Shown piece by piece: positions 23,838 through 34,300 of a stretch of DNA of 64,000 bases. Origin of the DNA: Sebastes aleutianus. Its lineage: Eukaryota > Chordata > Actinopteri > Perciformes > Sebastidae. Numbering within the stretch: the first letter of the stretch is position 1; each line of letters begins with the position of its first letter. The translations under genes and the position numbers were made by a program. The notes under the pieces were generated by a model. That model did not search any database. It had not been told where the DNA came from and saw only the letters and a program-made list of their open reading frames with translations. Where the stretch lies: NCBI GenBank assembly GCA_916700875.1, contig CAKAKS010000293.1, forward strand, positions 273,644 through 337,643, in the 5' to 3' direction.

Positions 23838-24440
23838 AGAGTTGGGTCGATTTTTGGTTTTGCCGGTCCGGTCCGGTCCGGTGTACGAGCTTAAACCGGT
23901 TTGATTTTATGCTAACGACACGTTCTGGCAAATTAAAAAGTAGCCGACATCAACAACCTGTGCCGACAGAGTCACAGTGCTAAATCCAGCCTGTATTGCA
24001 TTACTAATAAGCAATATGACAACGTGATTAATGTAATATTATGATATAATGTTGGTGTATAAACAAGAAGAGGTTTGTTTACTAGGAAGTTCATGTGTTT
24101 TTTGGGGTGACGAGACGAGACATGGCAGAGCTGGTCTCAAAGAAAACTAAAACTGCAGCAACATGGCAACAGTTTGGATTTGAAGCCAACGAAAGAGATG
24201 AACCCAAAAACACACGAGGTAAGGTGTGATGTGGTGCAAGGCCTATTGAAAGCAAACCCCAGCACCAGGACTCTGATCCCAGGACCGCCCCGACTCCCCG
24301 CCGGATCAGCAAACGTTCTGTTGCTGCCGTTACACCGGTTAGACCCAGCACTCCACCAGACAGCTGATCTTTTGTTTTTTTCATTTGTTTTACCAGGTTC
24401 ACATGTCGTCTCCATCACCCCAAAACATAAATAAGAATAA
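23838..24440 (+). mobile_element. hAT-like non-autonomous element with BED exon, unit 1
   Basis: Begins near AGAGTTGGGTCGATTTTTGG, has a (CCGGT) run at 23866-23881, and contains a BED-like coding start (next entry). It lies in an NLR intron on the opposite strand. Right boundary uncertain. Same element at 47205-47800 in unit 2. Confidence 0.5.
24122..24218 (+). pseudogene. BED zinc-finger N-terminal exon fragment (hAT-derived), unit 1
   Basis: From ATG the frame reads MAELVSKKTKTAATWQQF, then GFEANERDEPKNTR, stopping at a good donor (GAG then GTAAGG). The W..FGFE pattern is the start of a BED finger as in ZBED-type proteins and hAT transposases. The zinc-binding C..C and H pairs that should follow are absent. 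The unit 2 copy (47489-47585) differs by one residue. Most likely a captured first exon of a transposase. Confidence 0.5.
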
Positions 24441-24708
24441 ACTGTCAAATGTAACAATTATTAGAAATAAATAGAATAAGTGTTCATTAACTTGACAGCT
24501 AGAAACACAAACTACTGAAACATTTTGAACTCAACATTTGAAACAGCTCAAGAACATCTGTGACAAAATACAAATACATATTTATGTAATAAACACGTGG
24601 AACATTTAGAAGAATATTATATTTTAAGAATAATTTATAGTGTGTATATTTGAAGAACTAAACTAGTAATCTACACTGATCTATAAAGTTAATCACATCT
24701 GGACTTAC

Positions 24709-26506
24709 ACAGCTTTTCTGCAGTTCCTCACAGCTGGAATCAGTCTCTGTCGTCCCTGCCCTGATGTGTTGTACTTCTGCACGTCCAACTCATCCAGAAC
24801 CTCCTCTGACATCTGCAGCATGTAGGCCAGAGCAGAGCAGTGGATCTCAGAGAGTTCCTTCTCTGATCTGTTCTCTGACTTCAGGAACTCTTGGATCTCC
24901 TGAGGTACTGAGTGGTCGTTCATCTCCGTCAGACAGTGGAAGATGTTGATGCTTCTGTCAGGAGAGGTTTCGGTATCATATCTGTTCATCTCCTTCAGGT
25001 TGTTGATGGCTTTCTGGATGATTTCTGGACTGTTGTCTGTCTGACCCAGCAGACCTCCTAAGAGTCTCTGGTTGGACTCCAGAGAGAGGCCATGAAGGAA
25101 GCGAACAAACAGGTCCAGGTGGCCATTTTTACTCCTCAGGGATTTCTCCATGGCTCTCCCCAGGAAGTCATCCAGGGTTGAACGAACATATTCTTCTCCC
25201 AGGAAGTCCTTCAGTACCTCTGTGTTGCTGTTTGTGTAACAGTGGAACATGTAGACTGCAGCCAGAAACTCCTGAATGCTCAGGTGAACAAAGCAGTAGA
25301 CTGTTTTCTGGAAGATCACACACTCTCTTTTGAAGATCTCTGTACAAACTCCTGAGTACACCGAGGCCTCTGTGACATCAAGACCACACCGCTCCAGTTC
25401 TTCTTGGTAGAACATGATGTTTCCTTTCTCCAGATGTTCAAACGCCAGCCTCCCCAGCTTCAGAAGAACTTCCCTGTCAGCCTCCGTCAGCTCCTGTGGA
25501 CTCGTCTCATGTTCCTCACCATACTTCTGCTTCTTCCTCTTTGTCTGAACCAACAGGAAGTGTGAGTACATGTCAGTCAGGGTCTTGGGCAGCTCTCCTC
25601 TCTGGTCTGTAGTCAACATGTGGTCCAGAACTGTAGCAGTGATCCAGCAGAAGACTGGGATTAGACACATGATGTGGAGGCTCCTGGATGTCTTGATGTG
25701 TGAGATGATTCTGCTGGACAGCTCTTCATCACTGACTCTCCTCCTGAAGTACTCCTCCTTCTGGGCGTCAGTGAAGCCTCGTACTTCTGTTACCCTGTCA
25801 ACACATGCAGGAGGGATCTGATTGGCTGCTGCAGGTCGGGAAGTTATCCAGACGAGAGCTGAGGGAAGCAGATTCCCCTGGATGAGGTTTGTCAACAGCA
25901 CGTTGACTGATGACTTCTGGGTGACATCAGACACAACCTTCTTGTTCTTGAAATCCAGTGAAAGTCTGCTTTCATCCAGGCCGTCAAAGATGAACAGAAC
26001 TTTACAGACAGCGAGCTTCTCTGCTGTGACCTTCTGTAATGTTGGATGGAAAACATGGAGCAGCATGAGAAGACTGTACTGCTCATCTTTGATCAAGTTC
26101 AGCTCCCTGAACGAAAGCAGAACCACCAGACTGACATCTTGGTTCTCCGAGCCCTCTGCCCAGTCCAGAGTGAACTTCTGCACTGAGAAGGTTTTTCCAA
26201 CGCCAGCGACGCCGTTCGTCAGAACGACTCTGATGTGTCCCTGTTGGTCAGGTAAGGCTTTAAAGATGTTCTGGCACTTGATTGGAGCGTCATGGAGGGT
26301 CTTCTTCTTAGATGCTGTCTCAAGCTGCCTCACCTCATGTTGGGTATTAACCTCTTCACTCTGTCCCTCTGTGATGTAGAGCTCAGTGTAGATCCTGTTG
26401 AGGAGGGTTCCACTTCCTGTTTCATCAGTTCCTTCAGTCACACATTCACATCTCCTCCTCAGACTGATCTTATGTTCATCTACAACCTCCTGCAGACCTC
26501 TATCTG
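24709..26506 (-). CDS. FISNA-NACHT exon of NLRC3-like NLR, unit 1
   Basis: A single open exon of 1798 nt. The acceptor follows a pyrimidine tract (CTCTCTTTCAG) and the donor is GTAAGT, leaving phase 2. Counting from the ATG at 26540, FISNA covers about residues 15-95 (LLNRIYTELYITEG), NACHT follows with Walker A GVAGVGKT (110-117) and Walker B FDGLDE (185-190), an ITSRP sensor motif (232-236), then winged-helix and HD2 regions (FVHLSIQEFLAAVY near 417-430). NACHT binds nucleotide and drives oligomerisation of cytosolic innate sensors. The exon is open, but its upstream linker exon is broken. A start inside the retained intron at 26540 would keep frame. Confidence 0.93.
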
Positions 26507-26764
26507 CTGAAAGAGAGAAACAGAGTTTAAGACAAAACACAGAAACTCATTATTTCTAATGCCAATATGAAAATAATCAATATAAGAACATATAAAGAAG
26601 TAAAGGTTATAAAGTCATCATCCCTTCTTGAAGTCAAAACTAACGTCAATGTGATTTTTATATTTATTTGTAATAGTGTTTCAACGTGTCGCTCTGCAGG
26701 ACCAGACGTGTGTTTGTAAGTCAGAGAAGGAGACTCTAGCAGGAAAGATAATGTTGTTCAAAGT

Positions 26765-26935
26765 CTGTGGCTCCTGTTCAGTTCAGTTCAGTTCAATTTA
26801 TGTTTATATAGCATCAAATCATAACAGAAGTTATCTTAAGATGCTTTTCATATAGAGCAGGTTTAGACCGTACTCTATAATTAGAGACCCAACAAGAGAT
26901 CCCCCATGAGCATGTATTGTTATACGACAATGACA
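26765..26935. repeat. Dispersed repeat beside truncated linker exon
   Basis: GTTCAGTTCAGTTCAGTTCA, then TTTATATAGCATCAAATCAT, then TTTTCATATAGAGCAGGT: a common fish interspersed repeat. In unit 2 the same repeat (about 50195-50330) lies roughly 350 bp from the linker exon; in unit 1 it is almost in contact with it. Confidence 0.65.
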
Positions 26936-27013
26936 AGAAGATAACTCCCCTTTCATCAGTGTGTCTGTCTGTCTGCGATGGAACAGAGATGTAATAGTTC
27001 CCCATATTCTTCT

Positions 27014-27062
27014 GGATCTGGACATCGGCTCCTCCACAGAAGCATGACTCCTCTTCTTCTCT
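27014..27062 (-). pseudogene. Truncated NLR linker exon, unit 1
   Basis: The acceptor (TCTCCACAG) and first 49 nt match the 170-nt linker exon of unit 2 (50678-50847), reading EKKRSHASVEEPMSRSR in the expected frame. Then homology ends: the 36-bp repeat and the GTAAGA donor are gone and unrelated intronic sequence follows. No good donor follows before a stop. This breaks the coding chain into the NACHT exon, whose required incoming phase (1) depends on this exon's length. Confidence 0.75.
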
Positions 27063-27374
27063 CTGTGGAGACATTACTTTATTACTAAAATCATTTGTTG
27101 ATTGTTGGTGAAGAATATCCAGACTTGTCCGACACTGAAGCTCAGATGGTCACAGAGAAGAGTTAAAGTGTTGGTAGTGAATTCAGCATTCAGTCTGTGA
27201 TGAAAATGTTCCTTTATTTCAACTCTCCTGCTTTAATAAAAAAGAATTAGCTGCTTTTCCTGTCTGACTGTCTTATTAAACATTTAGTGATCTGGCTGAA
27301 GTTTCTTTATTAAAGAGGAACAACGGACATTTTTAAAACATTGATATTAATCTATTCTAACAAGGAACACCAGA

Positions 27375-27635
27375 GTTACATGCTGTGTGTCTCAGACTGC
27401 TGGTCTACCTCAATATTTAGACCACTTCTAACCTCAGTTCAAACCTAACTAACTCAGACTAAACTACCCAAAGTGACTGCGAATCAGTAAAGGACATAAT
27501 CAGCTCTCTTTGGTCTCTTTTAAATCATTGATATTATTCTGGAGGCTATATAACATGATGGGAGGAAAAAGAACTGCAACTTGCTCATGGACCTCATACT
27601 GCGAGGGCACGCCGGGAAACCACAAGGTGGCAGCG
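27375..27635. other. Segment inverted relative to unit 2
   Basis: Carries CCTCAATATTTAGACCACTT, then CAGTAAAGGACATAATCAGC and CCACAAGGTGGCAGCGTCA in this order. Unit 2 has the reverse complement of all three in the opposite order at about 51084-51420. Intron, no coding. Confidence 0.75.
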
Positions 27636-27636
27636 T

Positions 27637-27830
27637 CACATGTCTCTCCTCTACAGTCCACAGGGAGGAAACGGACTCAGACACTTTGACAGTAAAGTAA
27701 TAAAATGTTGGATTAACACTCACCCTGCCTCAGTCTACAGTCTTCATCCTTCTGCTCTGTTATTCATTTACAGGAAACCTTTGACCTTTGAGTTTATCTA
27801 TGAGGGCGTGTGTATCACACAAATCAGCTT
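27637..27830 (-). repeat. Duplicate of the NLR noncoding first-exon region
   Basis: Matches 28573-28830: CAGGGAGGAAACGGACTCAG, TGTTGGATTAACACTCACCC, then CATTTACAGGAAA. It preserves a GTGAGT donor (exon side ending at 27724 on the minus strand). It could act as an alternative noncoding first exon inside the gene, though no transcript evidence is visible. Confidence 0.6.
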
Positions 27831-27959
27831 TATAACACGGAGTGTTCATGAGAATCTCTTTTAGCTTGAACAGGTTGAATTAAAATGAGTTTTGATCAAA
27901 TGTTATCTCATTTTAATGTTTAAATCAATGTGATTAAATACTAATGTGCTTTTTCAGAC

Positions 27960-28145
27960 TTATATGACTAAGATTCTTCTCAACACCTGAAAGAAAAAAA
28001 CTATTGTCTGTTGCATAATAAAGAATAATTTAAGCCATTTTCCTGAGTTGCAACTCTTTTTCATAATCCAAACATAGATGGTAGCCAGAGATGACTCTTC
28101 TTCTTGCTCAGTTAGTACAACATGAAGCTGCATGTTGAGGAATAT
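27960..28145. repeat. Intron segment repeated at 29195-29370
   Basis: TTGTCTGTTGCATAATAAAG and TTCATAATCCAAACATAGAT plus GGTAGCCAGAGATGAC recur at about 29195-29370 with small changes. Either a dispersed repeat or a local duplication spanning the first exon. No coding. Confidence 0.6.
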
Positions 28146-28231
28146 AAATCTGTTAGTAGAACGTTTAGTCTTCATCCTCAATGCATCATCATCATCCATC
28201 AGGTCAGCTTACAGTAAAAACAGTCTCTTAC

Positions 28232-28369
28232 TTTGACTCTGAGGGTCCAGGTTCATTACTGAAGTTCAGAATAGCATATTTGGACCGATCACTCTTCATA
28301 GACAGACGACCGGAGACTAGAGACTCTGCTCTGTCCTCCTCTTCCTCCATCTTCTGATCTGAAGTCAGT
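28232..28369 (-). CDS. NLR first coding exon, unit 1
   Basis: Acceptor TTTTACCTCTCAG, 19 nt of leader, ATG at 28350, donor GTAAGA after 28232. The 119 coding nt give MEEEEDRAESLVSGRLSMK, then SDRSKYAILNFSNEPG and PSES, ending in phase 2. RAES..S..LSMKSD...FSNEPGPS is the repeated N-terminal module of fish NLRC3-like proteins; its function is not established. The coding part resembles unit 2 exon 54930-55079, while the intron on its 3' side matches the flank of exon 52355-52471, so it may be a recombinant exon. Confidence 0.8.
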
Positions 28370-28654
28370 CTGAGAGGTAAAACAGAAACACTGACTGTGA
28401 ACATTTAACACACACAGTATACAGTATAATAAACCAGCCAGCGCTCCACCTGGTCACTTCTCTTTAACTCTCTGCTTGTTTTCTTGGCTTACAGCAGGTT
28501 TAATGAGGATTATTCAGCCAATCACGACTTTGTGTTCTCAGATGAATCAAACTGTTGAGTTCATTCTAACATTTCTCTCCTCTAGAGTCCACAGGGAGGA
28601 AACTGACTCAGACACTTTGAGAGAGAAGTAATACAATGTTGGATTAACACTCAC

Positions 28655-28740
28655 CCTGCTTCAGTCTTCAGTCTTCAGTCTTCTGTCTTCAGTCTTCAGT
28701 CTTCTGCTCCGTTATCTCAAAATGGAGTCAAACACTTTAA
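28655..28740 (-). other. Noncoding first exon and promoter region of NLR unit 1
   Basis: A GTGAGT donor (28654-28649, minus strand) follows AGCAGG. The exon carries a CTTCAGT/CTTCTGT microsatellite (28664-28705). The matching position in unit 2 is 58112. No ORF, no clear TATA box. The transcription start is unknown, so the upstream limit is a guess. Confidence 0.45.
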
Positions 28741-28829
28741 GAGTCAGGCTTATCTTCCTGTTCATGTACCTGGATCACCTGGTCAGTGTGGCTCCTCCCC
28801 TCTCCATTTACAGGAAATCAGGTGAGTTT

Positions 28830-29714
28830 ATCTGAGTGTGTGTTTGTGTGTGTGTGTGTGTGTGCGCTTTTTAATGTGATGTGTTTATGAGTGTCATGAC
28901 CCGGCTCATGAGCCATGACAAGAGAGGTGTACAAGTTTATTATTAAACATACAATAACCAATCAATGCATGAATGAATGAATCAGTGTGATCAGTGTGTC
29001 AGCAGATGGATGAGTGGTTGTGTGGTGAATGAAGGGTGTAAAACCTGATCTAGTAACACAGCCGAAGCAACCAAACAAGAACATGGTGGTGTAGGAATGG
29101 AGAGATCTCAGCTTCATCTTTAAATCATGTTCATAAATCTATTTAGTAAAAAACTGAAGTTGTTTTTTCTGTTTTGTTTTCTTTTACAGATTTATACAAA
29201 TAAAATTCTTCTGAATATCAGGATGAAAAATTATTCTGTCTGTTGCACAATAAAAAAATCATTTCAGCCATTTTCCTGCGTTGCAACTGTGCAACTCTTT
29301 TTCATAATCCAAACACAGATGGTAGCCAGAGATGACACATCTTATTGCTCAATTAGTACAATGTGAAGCACAATTTTAAAATGTATTATATTATCATATG
29401 AGTTACATTTCTTTATATTGATGTTTCTTCTGATATCATACTAAAGGTGTGAACGTTTCACTGTGTTTTACAAAACAAGAGCAAGGACGTGCTGGATTTA
29501 GAAATACAATCACAACTTGGTAAAGTGATTAAAATGTGTTTTTATTTAGCAGCAGATGTTCAGAAGAGTCTTTGTGGAGTCTTTAAAACAGCTCTAAGTG
29601 TTGCTGATGAAGGACTTTATCAGAGAATAGTCTGCTTAGCTCTGTGACTGTAGTTTAAAGGTCAGACATGAGAGGCACAAACTGGAGCTACTGGGACTGT
29701 AACGTCTACTAGAA
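28830..29714. other. Spacer between units 1 and 2
   Basis: Contains a (TG)n microsatellite (about 28838-28864) and the copy of the 27960-28145 segment at 29195-29370. No gene recognised. Confidence 0.5.
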
Positions 29715-31035
29715 CAGGGGTTCTCAACCTTTTGCAACTGAAGGCCCACTTGTGATTGTCAAAACATTTCCGAGGACCACCTTCCCAAATAAATGAGTAA
29801 AAAACCTAACATGTTTATACAACAAATAATAAAGTGGGCTGTAGATATGTGTTATGCCACTGTCAGCTGTAATGACCAAAATACATATTCTGCTTACCCT
29901 CAGTGAGACACTTGGGCTTGCCTCTGGGAAATGATGAGATGAAGTGGTGGTGGGATGGGTGAGAGGCTGACACGCAGAGTAGCATTCAAAGTTGCTTTCA
30001 GTTTGTTCCTTGCCTTTGATTTGGTGACAGTCACAATGGAAAACCCTGACTCACATAAATAGGTGGTGGTGAAAGGCAACAGAAATTTGATTGCCCGTTT
30101 TGACAGAGAGGGATATTGACTGGCAGCCAGTATCCAGAATGAAGCAAGGTCTACTTGTGTGAGCTGAAGCTTCAGGCTGCTGTCTGCTGATAGTTCCATC
30201 AGTTCATTTTCCAACACAGTGGAGAGAGCTATGTCTTCTGAAGCAGGATCCACAGAGAAAGGGTCCAAAATCCAAAGGTTTCCATCTCGTGCATCTTCTG
30301 GGAAGTAGTCTGTAAACTTTCCTGACAACTGAGTCAAATGCTGGGTTATAACACTGGATATGTTGACATGAGGAGTGGCTTCCAAAGTTTCACTGAGGAG
30401 TGAAAACACGTCAAATCGTCCCTCCTTGACTCTTCTGTTCCACAGAATAAGTTTTTTCTTGAAGCCCTCAATTTTGTCTGAAACCAAAAACACTGTGCTG
30501 TTTCTGCCTTGCATTGATATATTGAGCTGATTTAACTGGTCAGATATATCTGATAAGTAGGCCAGTTTTGCACAAAAGTTCCCATCAGTGTAATGCTCAG
30601 CAAGAGGGGAGTGCTGCTCTTCCAGAAATGTGTGCACTTCTTCTCTCAGTTCAAAAAGGCGATTAAGCACATGTCCCCTTGAAAGCCACCTTACTTCACT
30701 GTGGTACAACAGATCTGCAAATGATCTGCATCAAGTCTTTCACACAAAGCAGCAAAACACCTTGAGTTGAGTGCATTTTTCTTAATATAGTTAACAGTTT
30801 TCACAGCCACGTTCATGACTTCATGCAGTTCTGGTGACATCTGCTTTGTAGCTAGACTTTCCCGATGTAAGAAACAGTGCGTCCACTTGGCGTCTGGCGC
30901 CCTCTCCTGGATCTGTTTGACAACACCACGATGTCTTCCCGTCATTGATGCAGCGCCGTCTGTGCAAACACCTGTACAGTATTTCCAATCAAGACCTTTT
31001 TCGGTGAAGTAATCATCAAGGCAGCGCATTACATG
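29715..31035 (-). mobile_element. hAT transposon remnant, 5'-truncated
   Basis: The 3' terminus reads CAGGGGTTCTCAACCTTTTG (29715), a hAT terminal repeat. The transposase lies inside on the minus strand. The 5' end is cut off by the LTR of the gypsy element at 31036 and the missing part does not reappear beyond 35475. Confidence 0.75.
29900..31029 (-). pseudogene. hAT transposase (ZBED5/FAM200-like), frameshifted
   Basis: Two overlapping frames, 30691-31029 then 29900-30709. The first has DWKYCTGVCTDGAASMTGR (catalytic aspartate region) and the TKQMSPELHEVMN helix. The second has MYHSEVRWLSRGHVLNRL, then LLPFTTTYLCESGFS near the C-terminus, the hAT dimerisation region. One frameshift around 30700 separates them and the N-terminal BED finger is missing because of the LTR junction. 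ZBED5/FAM200/SCAND3-type host genes share this architecture, but the break and terminal repeat favour a dead transposon. Confidence 0.8.
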
Positions 31036-31201
31036 TGTTCTGTTAAGTGGAACTATAGTGAGGTTACATTAGAGGATGTTACACGGACCTTCTATGTGTG
31101 AACACTTCCGGGTCATGATAATAAACGGACTACGTTACTACACCGTTGAGCCGACTCGCTGTCTACTTAATCTGCACTCACACACACACAGTAACGTAAC
31201 A
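31036..31201 (+). repeat. 5' LTR
   Basis: Begins TGTTCTGTTAAGTGG, ends CAGTAACGTAACA. Contains a possible AATAAA-like ATAATAAACG near 31120. Left neighbour is hAT sequence. Confidence 0.9.
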
Positions 31202-31387
31202 TGGTGTCAGAAGAAACACGGAAAAGCAGAGAAGAAGTAAAGAAAAACTAAACCTGAAGACCGACAGAGAGGGGACGGAGGTGCGGGGTTGCCACCGAGA
31301 GGGGACGGAAGCGCCACGGTGCAGCAGTTAGACTTTACCAATGCTAACGAATGGAAATCACAGGAATTCCAAGTGAATGCCAAGTGA

Positions 31388-34300
31388 ATGCTTTCATGTA
31401 TGCTTTCATGTATGCTGCTCACAGAGGAGCAGAAAAAGTCATACGATGCTGTTACGCGGGCTTTTACGGCGCATTGCGTGAGCAAGCGGAACGTCATCTT
31501 TGAAAGAGCACGCTTCAACCGGAGGAGTCAAGAGCCGGGTGAGAGCGTGGAATCTTTTATAACGGCGGTACATACACTGGCGGAACACTGTGAGTTCGGG
31601 GCTCTGAGAGACCAGTTAATCAGGGACCGAATTGTTGTCGGCATAAGAGATGCTAAGCTGTCGGAAAGCTTACAGCTAGACGCTGATTTGACATTGGGAA
31701 AGGCCATGACGAGAGTGAGGCAGAGTGCAGCAGTGAAAAAGCAACAGCCTGTGCTGCGTGGGACAGAGCAGACGACGGGACATGTTGAGGCTGTACACAA
31801 AAAGTACAATAAGGTACCAAAGACGGCGAAAGGAAAAACTGACACACCGTCATCAGGATGCAGCAGGTGTGGACAAATGAAAAACCATTTCTGGAAAGAC
31901 TGCCCTGCTCATGATGCCGAGTGTAGGAAGTGTCATAAAAAAGGACACTTTGCAAAGAAATGCAGGTCAAGCGGCGGCGTCCATGACATCACAGATGTAC
32001 AGACAGGGAGCAATGAGGAGGATTTTGCTTTCCTGGGAGAAATGTGCTCTGATGAGGAGGAGGAGTGGATGGAACTGTTGCAGCTGAACAGGGAAAATAC
32101 TGTTTTTAAACTGGATACTGGAGCCACTGTTACAGCGATCCCAAGCAGCACCTACTCCATCAAAAGTCACGGGACACTGCAACCGCCAGGAAAAGTGCTG
32201 TATGGACCAGGAAATCACAAACTGGACGTTAAAGGACGTTTCAAAGGCAAGTTGAACTTTGAAAGTAAAACAACAGAACAGGACATTTATGTTGTTGTTG
32301 GGCTGTCCAAGCCACTACTGGGTCTTCCTGCATTAAAAGCTCTTGCCCTGATAAAGCGTGTCTGCACAGTGCAGGCACATCAGGAGGATTTTAAAGCGCA
32401 GTACCCCACAGTGTTTTCCGGCTTGGGGAAATTAAAGGAGCCCTACAAGATTGAGCTGGAGCCAGGGGCGGTTCCATACGCTTTGTCAACGCCACGTCGG
32501 GTGCCCCTGCCCATGCGTGATAAAGTGAGAGCAGAACTGAATCGCATGGAGGACATGGGAGTGATCTCCAAAGTGACCCAACCTACACCATGGTGCGCTG
32601 GTATGGTTGTGGCACCGAAGGCGCAGCCAGGAAAAATATGGCTGTGTGTGGATCTAACACACCTGAACAAGTGGGTGCGGCGAGAGAGACACATACTCCC
32701 AGCAGTCGACCACACACTAGCCATGTTGGCTGGGGCGAAAGTCTTCACGAAGCTGGATGCCACTTCCGGCTTCTGGCAAATCCCCTTGTCAGAGGAGAGC
32801 TCGCTCCTCACAACATTCATCACCCCATCCGGACGCTACGCATTCAACCGACTGCCGTTCGGGATCTCATCGGCCCCAGAGCATTTCCAGCGTCGCATGT
32901 CACAGATGCTGGAGGGGTGCGAAGGAGTCGTGTGTCATGCGGACGACATCGTCGTGTACGGAGAGGACATGCAGCAACACAACGAGAGACTGCACCAGGT
33001 CCTGATGAGGTTGGAAAAAGAGGGACTCACGCTAAATGAAAAATGCGTGTTCGCCAAAGACAGCATCATGTTCCTGGGTCACCATGTCACAGCAGATGGC
33101 GTGACACCCGATCCAGACAAGGTTAGAGCTATTATGGAGATGCCTGAACCTACCGGGGTCGAAGGAGTGAGGAGAGTGATGGGGATGGCCAACTATCTGG
33201 GCAAGTTTCTACCCCACCTTGCATCATACACGCGACCAATCAAAGATCTGCTCAGTGAGAAAAATGAGTGGTGCTGGGAGGCGCCACAAAAAGAGTCATT
33301 TCAGAGACTGAAAAATGAACTGAGTTCACCACGAGTGCTAGCTCCATACTCACCGATAGCAGAGACATGCGTATCAGCTGATGCCTCATCCTTTGGCTTA
33401 GGGGGTGTCCTGAATCAACGACAAACAGATGGGACATGGAGACCAATTGTGTTCATCTCCAGAGGTCTCTCCGAGGCTGAAAAACATTATGCACAGATCG
33501 AAAAAGAGGCTTTGGCAGCTACATGGGCATGTGAGCGCCTGTCACCCTATCTGCTGGGACTGCAGTTCCAACTAGAGACGGATCATAAGCCTCTAGTGCC
33601 ACTGTTGAGTACAAAGGCACTAGATGAGCTCCCGCCCAGAGTGCTGAGGTTTCGACTGAGGCTGATGAAGTTCACCTTCGACATAGTGCATGTGCCCGGT
33701 AAACGCTTGATAACAGCGGACACGTTATCAAGAGCCCCGGTGAAACACATGTTCACACAAGATGAAAAAGACAATGAGGCAGAAGTCAAAGTGTTTGTGG
33801 ACGCTGTCGTCCATAGCCTTCCTGCTACAGAGGCAAGATTAAAGGGAATCCAAGAGAAACAGGCAGCTGACCCTACATGTGCAAAGCTCATCGAGTACTG
33901 TCAGACTGAGTGGCCTGAGAAACAAGCCCTTCCTCCTGAGCTGGGGCCATACTGGCCTGAAAGAGAAACCCTCACGTTGGCGGGAGAGCTGCTCCTCAGA
34001 GGTCAAAGAATCGTGATACCCCACTGCATGAGGCCAGAGATTCTTCGTGACCTTCATAGCGGCCACCAAGGGATAGTCAAGTGCAGAGCGAGAGCCCGCC
34101 AGTCCGTCTGGTGGCCGGGACTGTCTGTACACATCAGTCAGCTGGTGGAAAACTGCAGCACATGTTCACAGCACAGAGCAGAGCACAGAGAGCCTCTGCT
34201 TACAACTCCGGTGCAAGCTAGACCCTGGCAAAGAGTGGGTACAGACTTATTCTTCTGGGAGAAAAAGACTTATCTCCTAGTAGTGGATTACTTTTCACGC

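Noticed and set aside
25822..26379. 185-residue plus-strand frame over the NACHT exon (and 49215-49790 in unit 2)
   Set aside because: Shadow of the minus-strand NACHT coding sequence.
32443..32823. Minus-strand frames within the gypsy pol
   Set aside because: Shadows of the plus-strand polyprotein.
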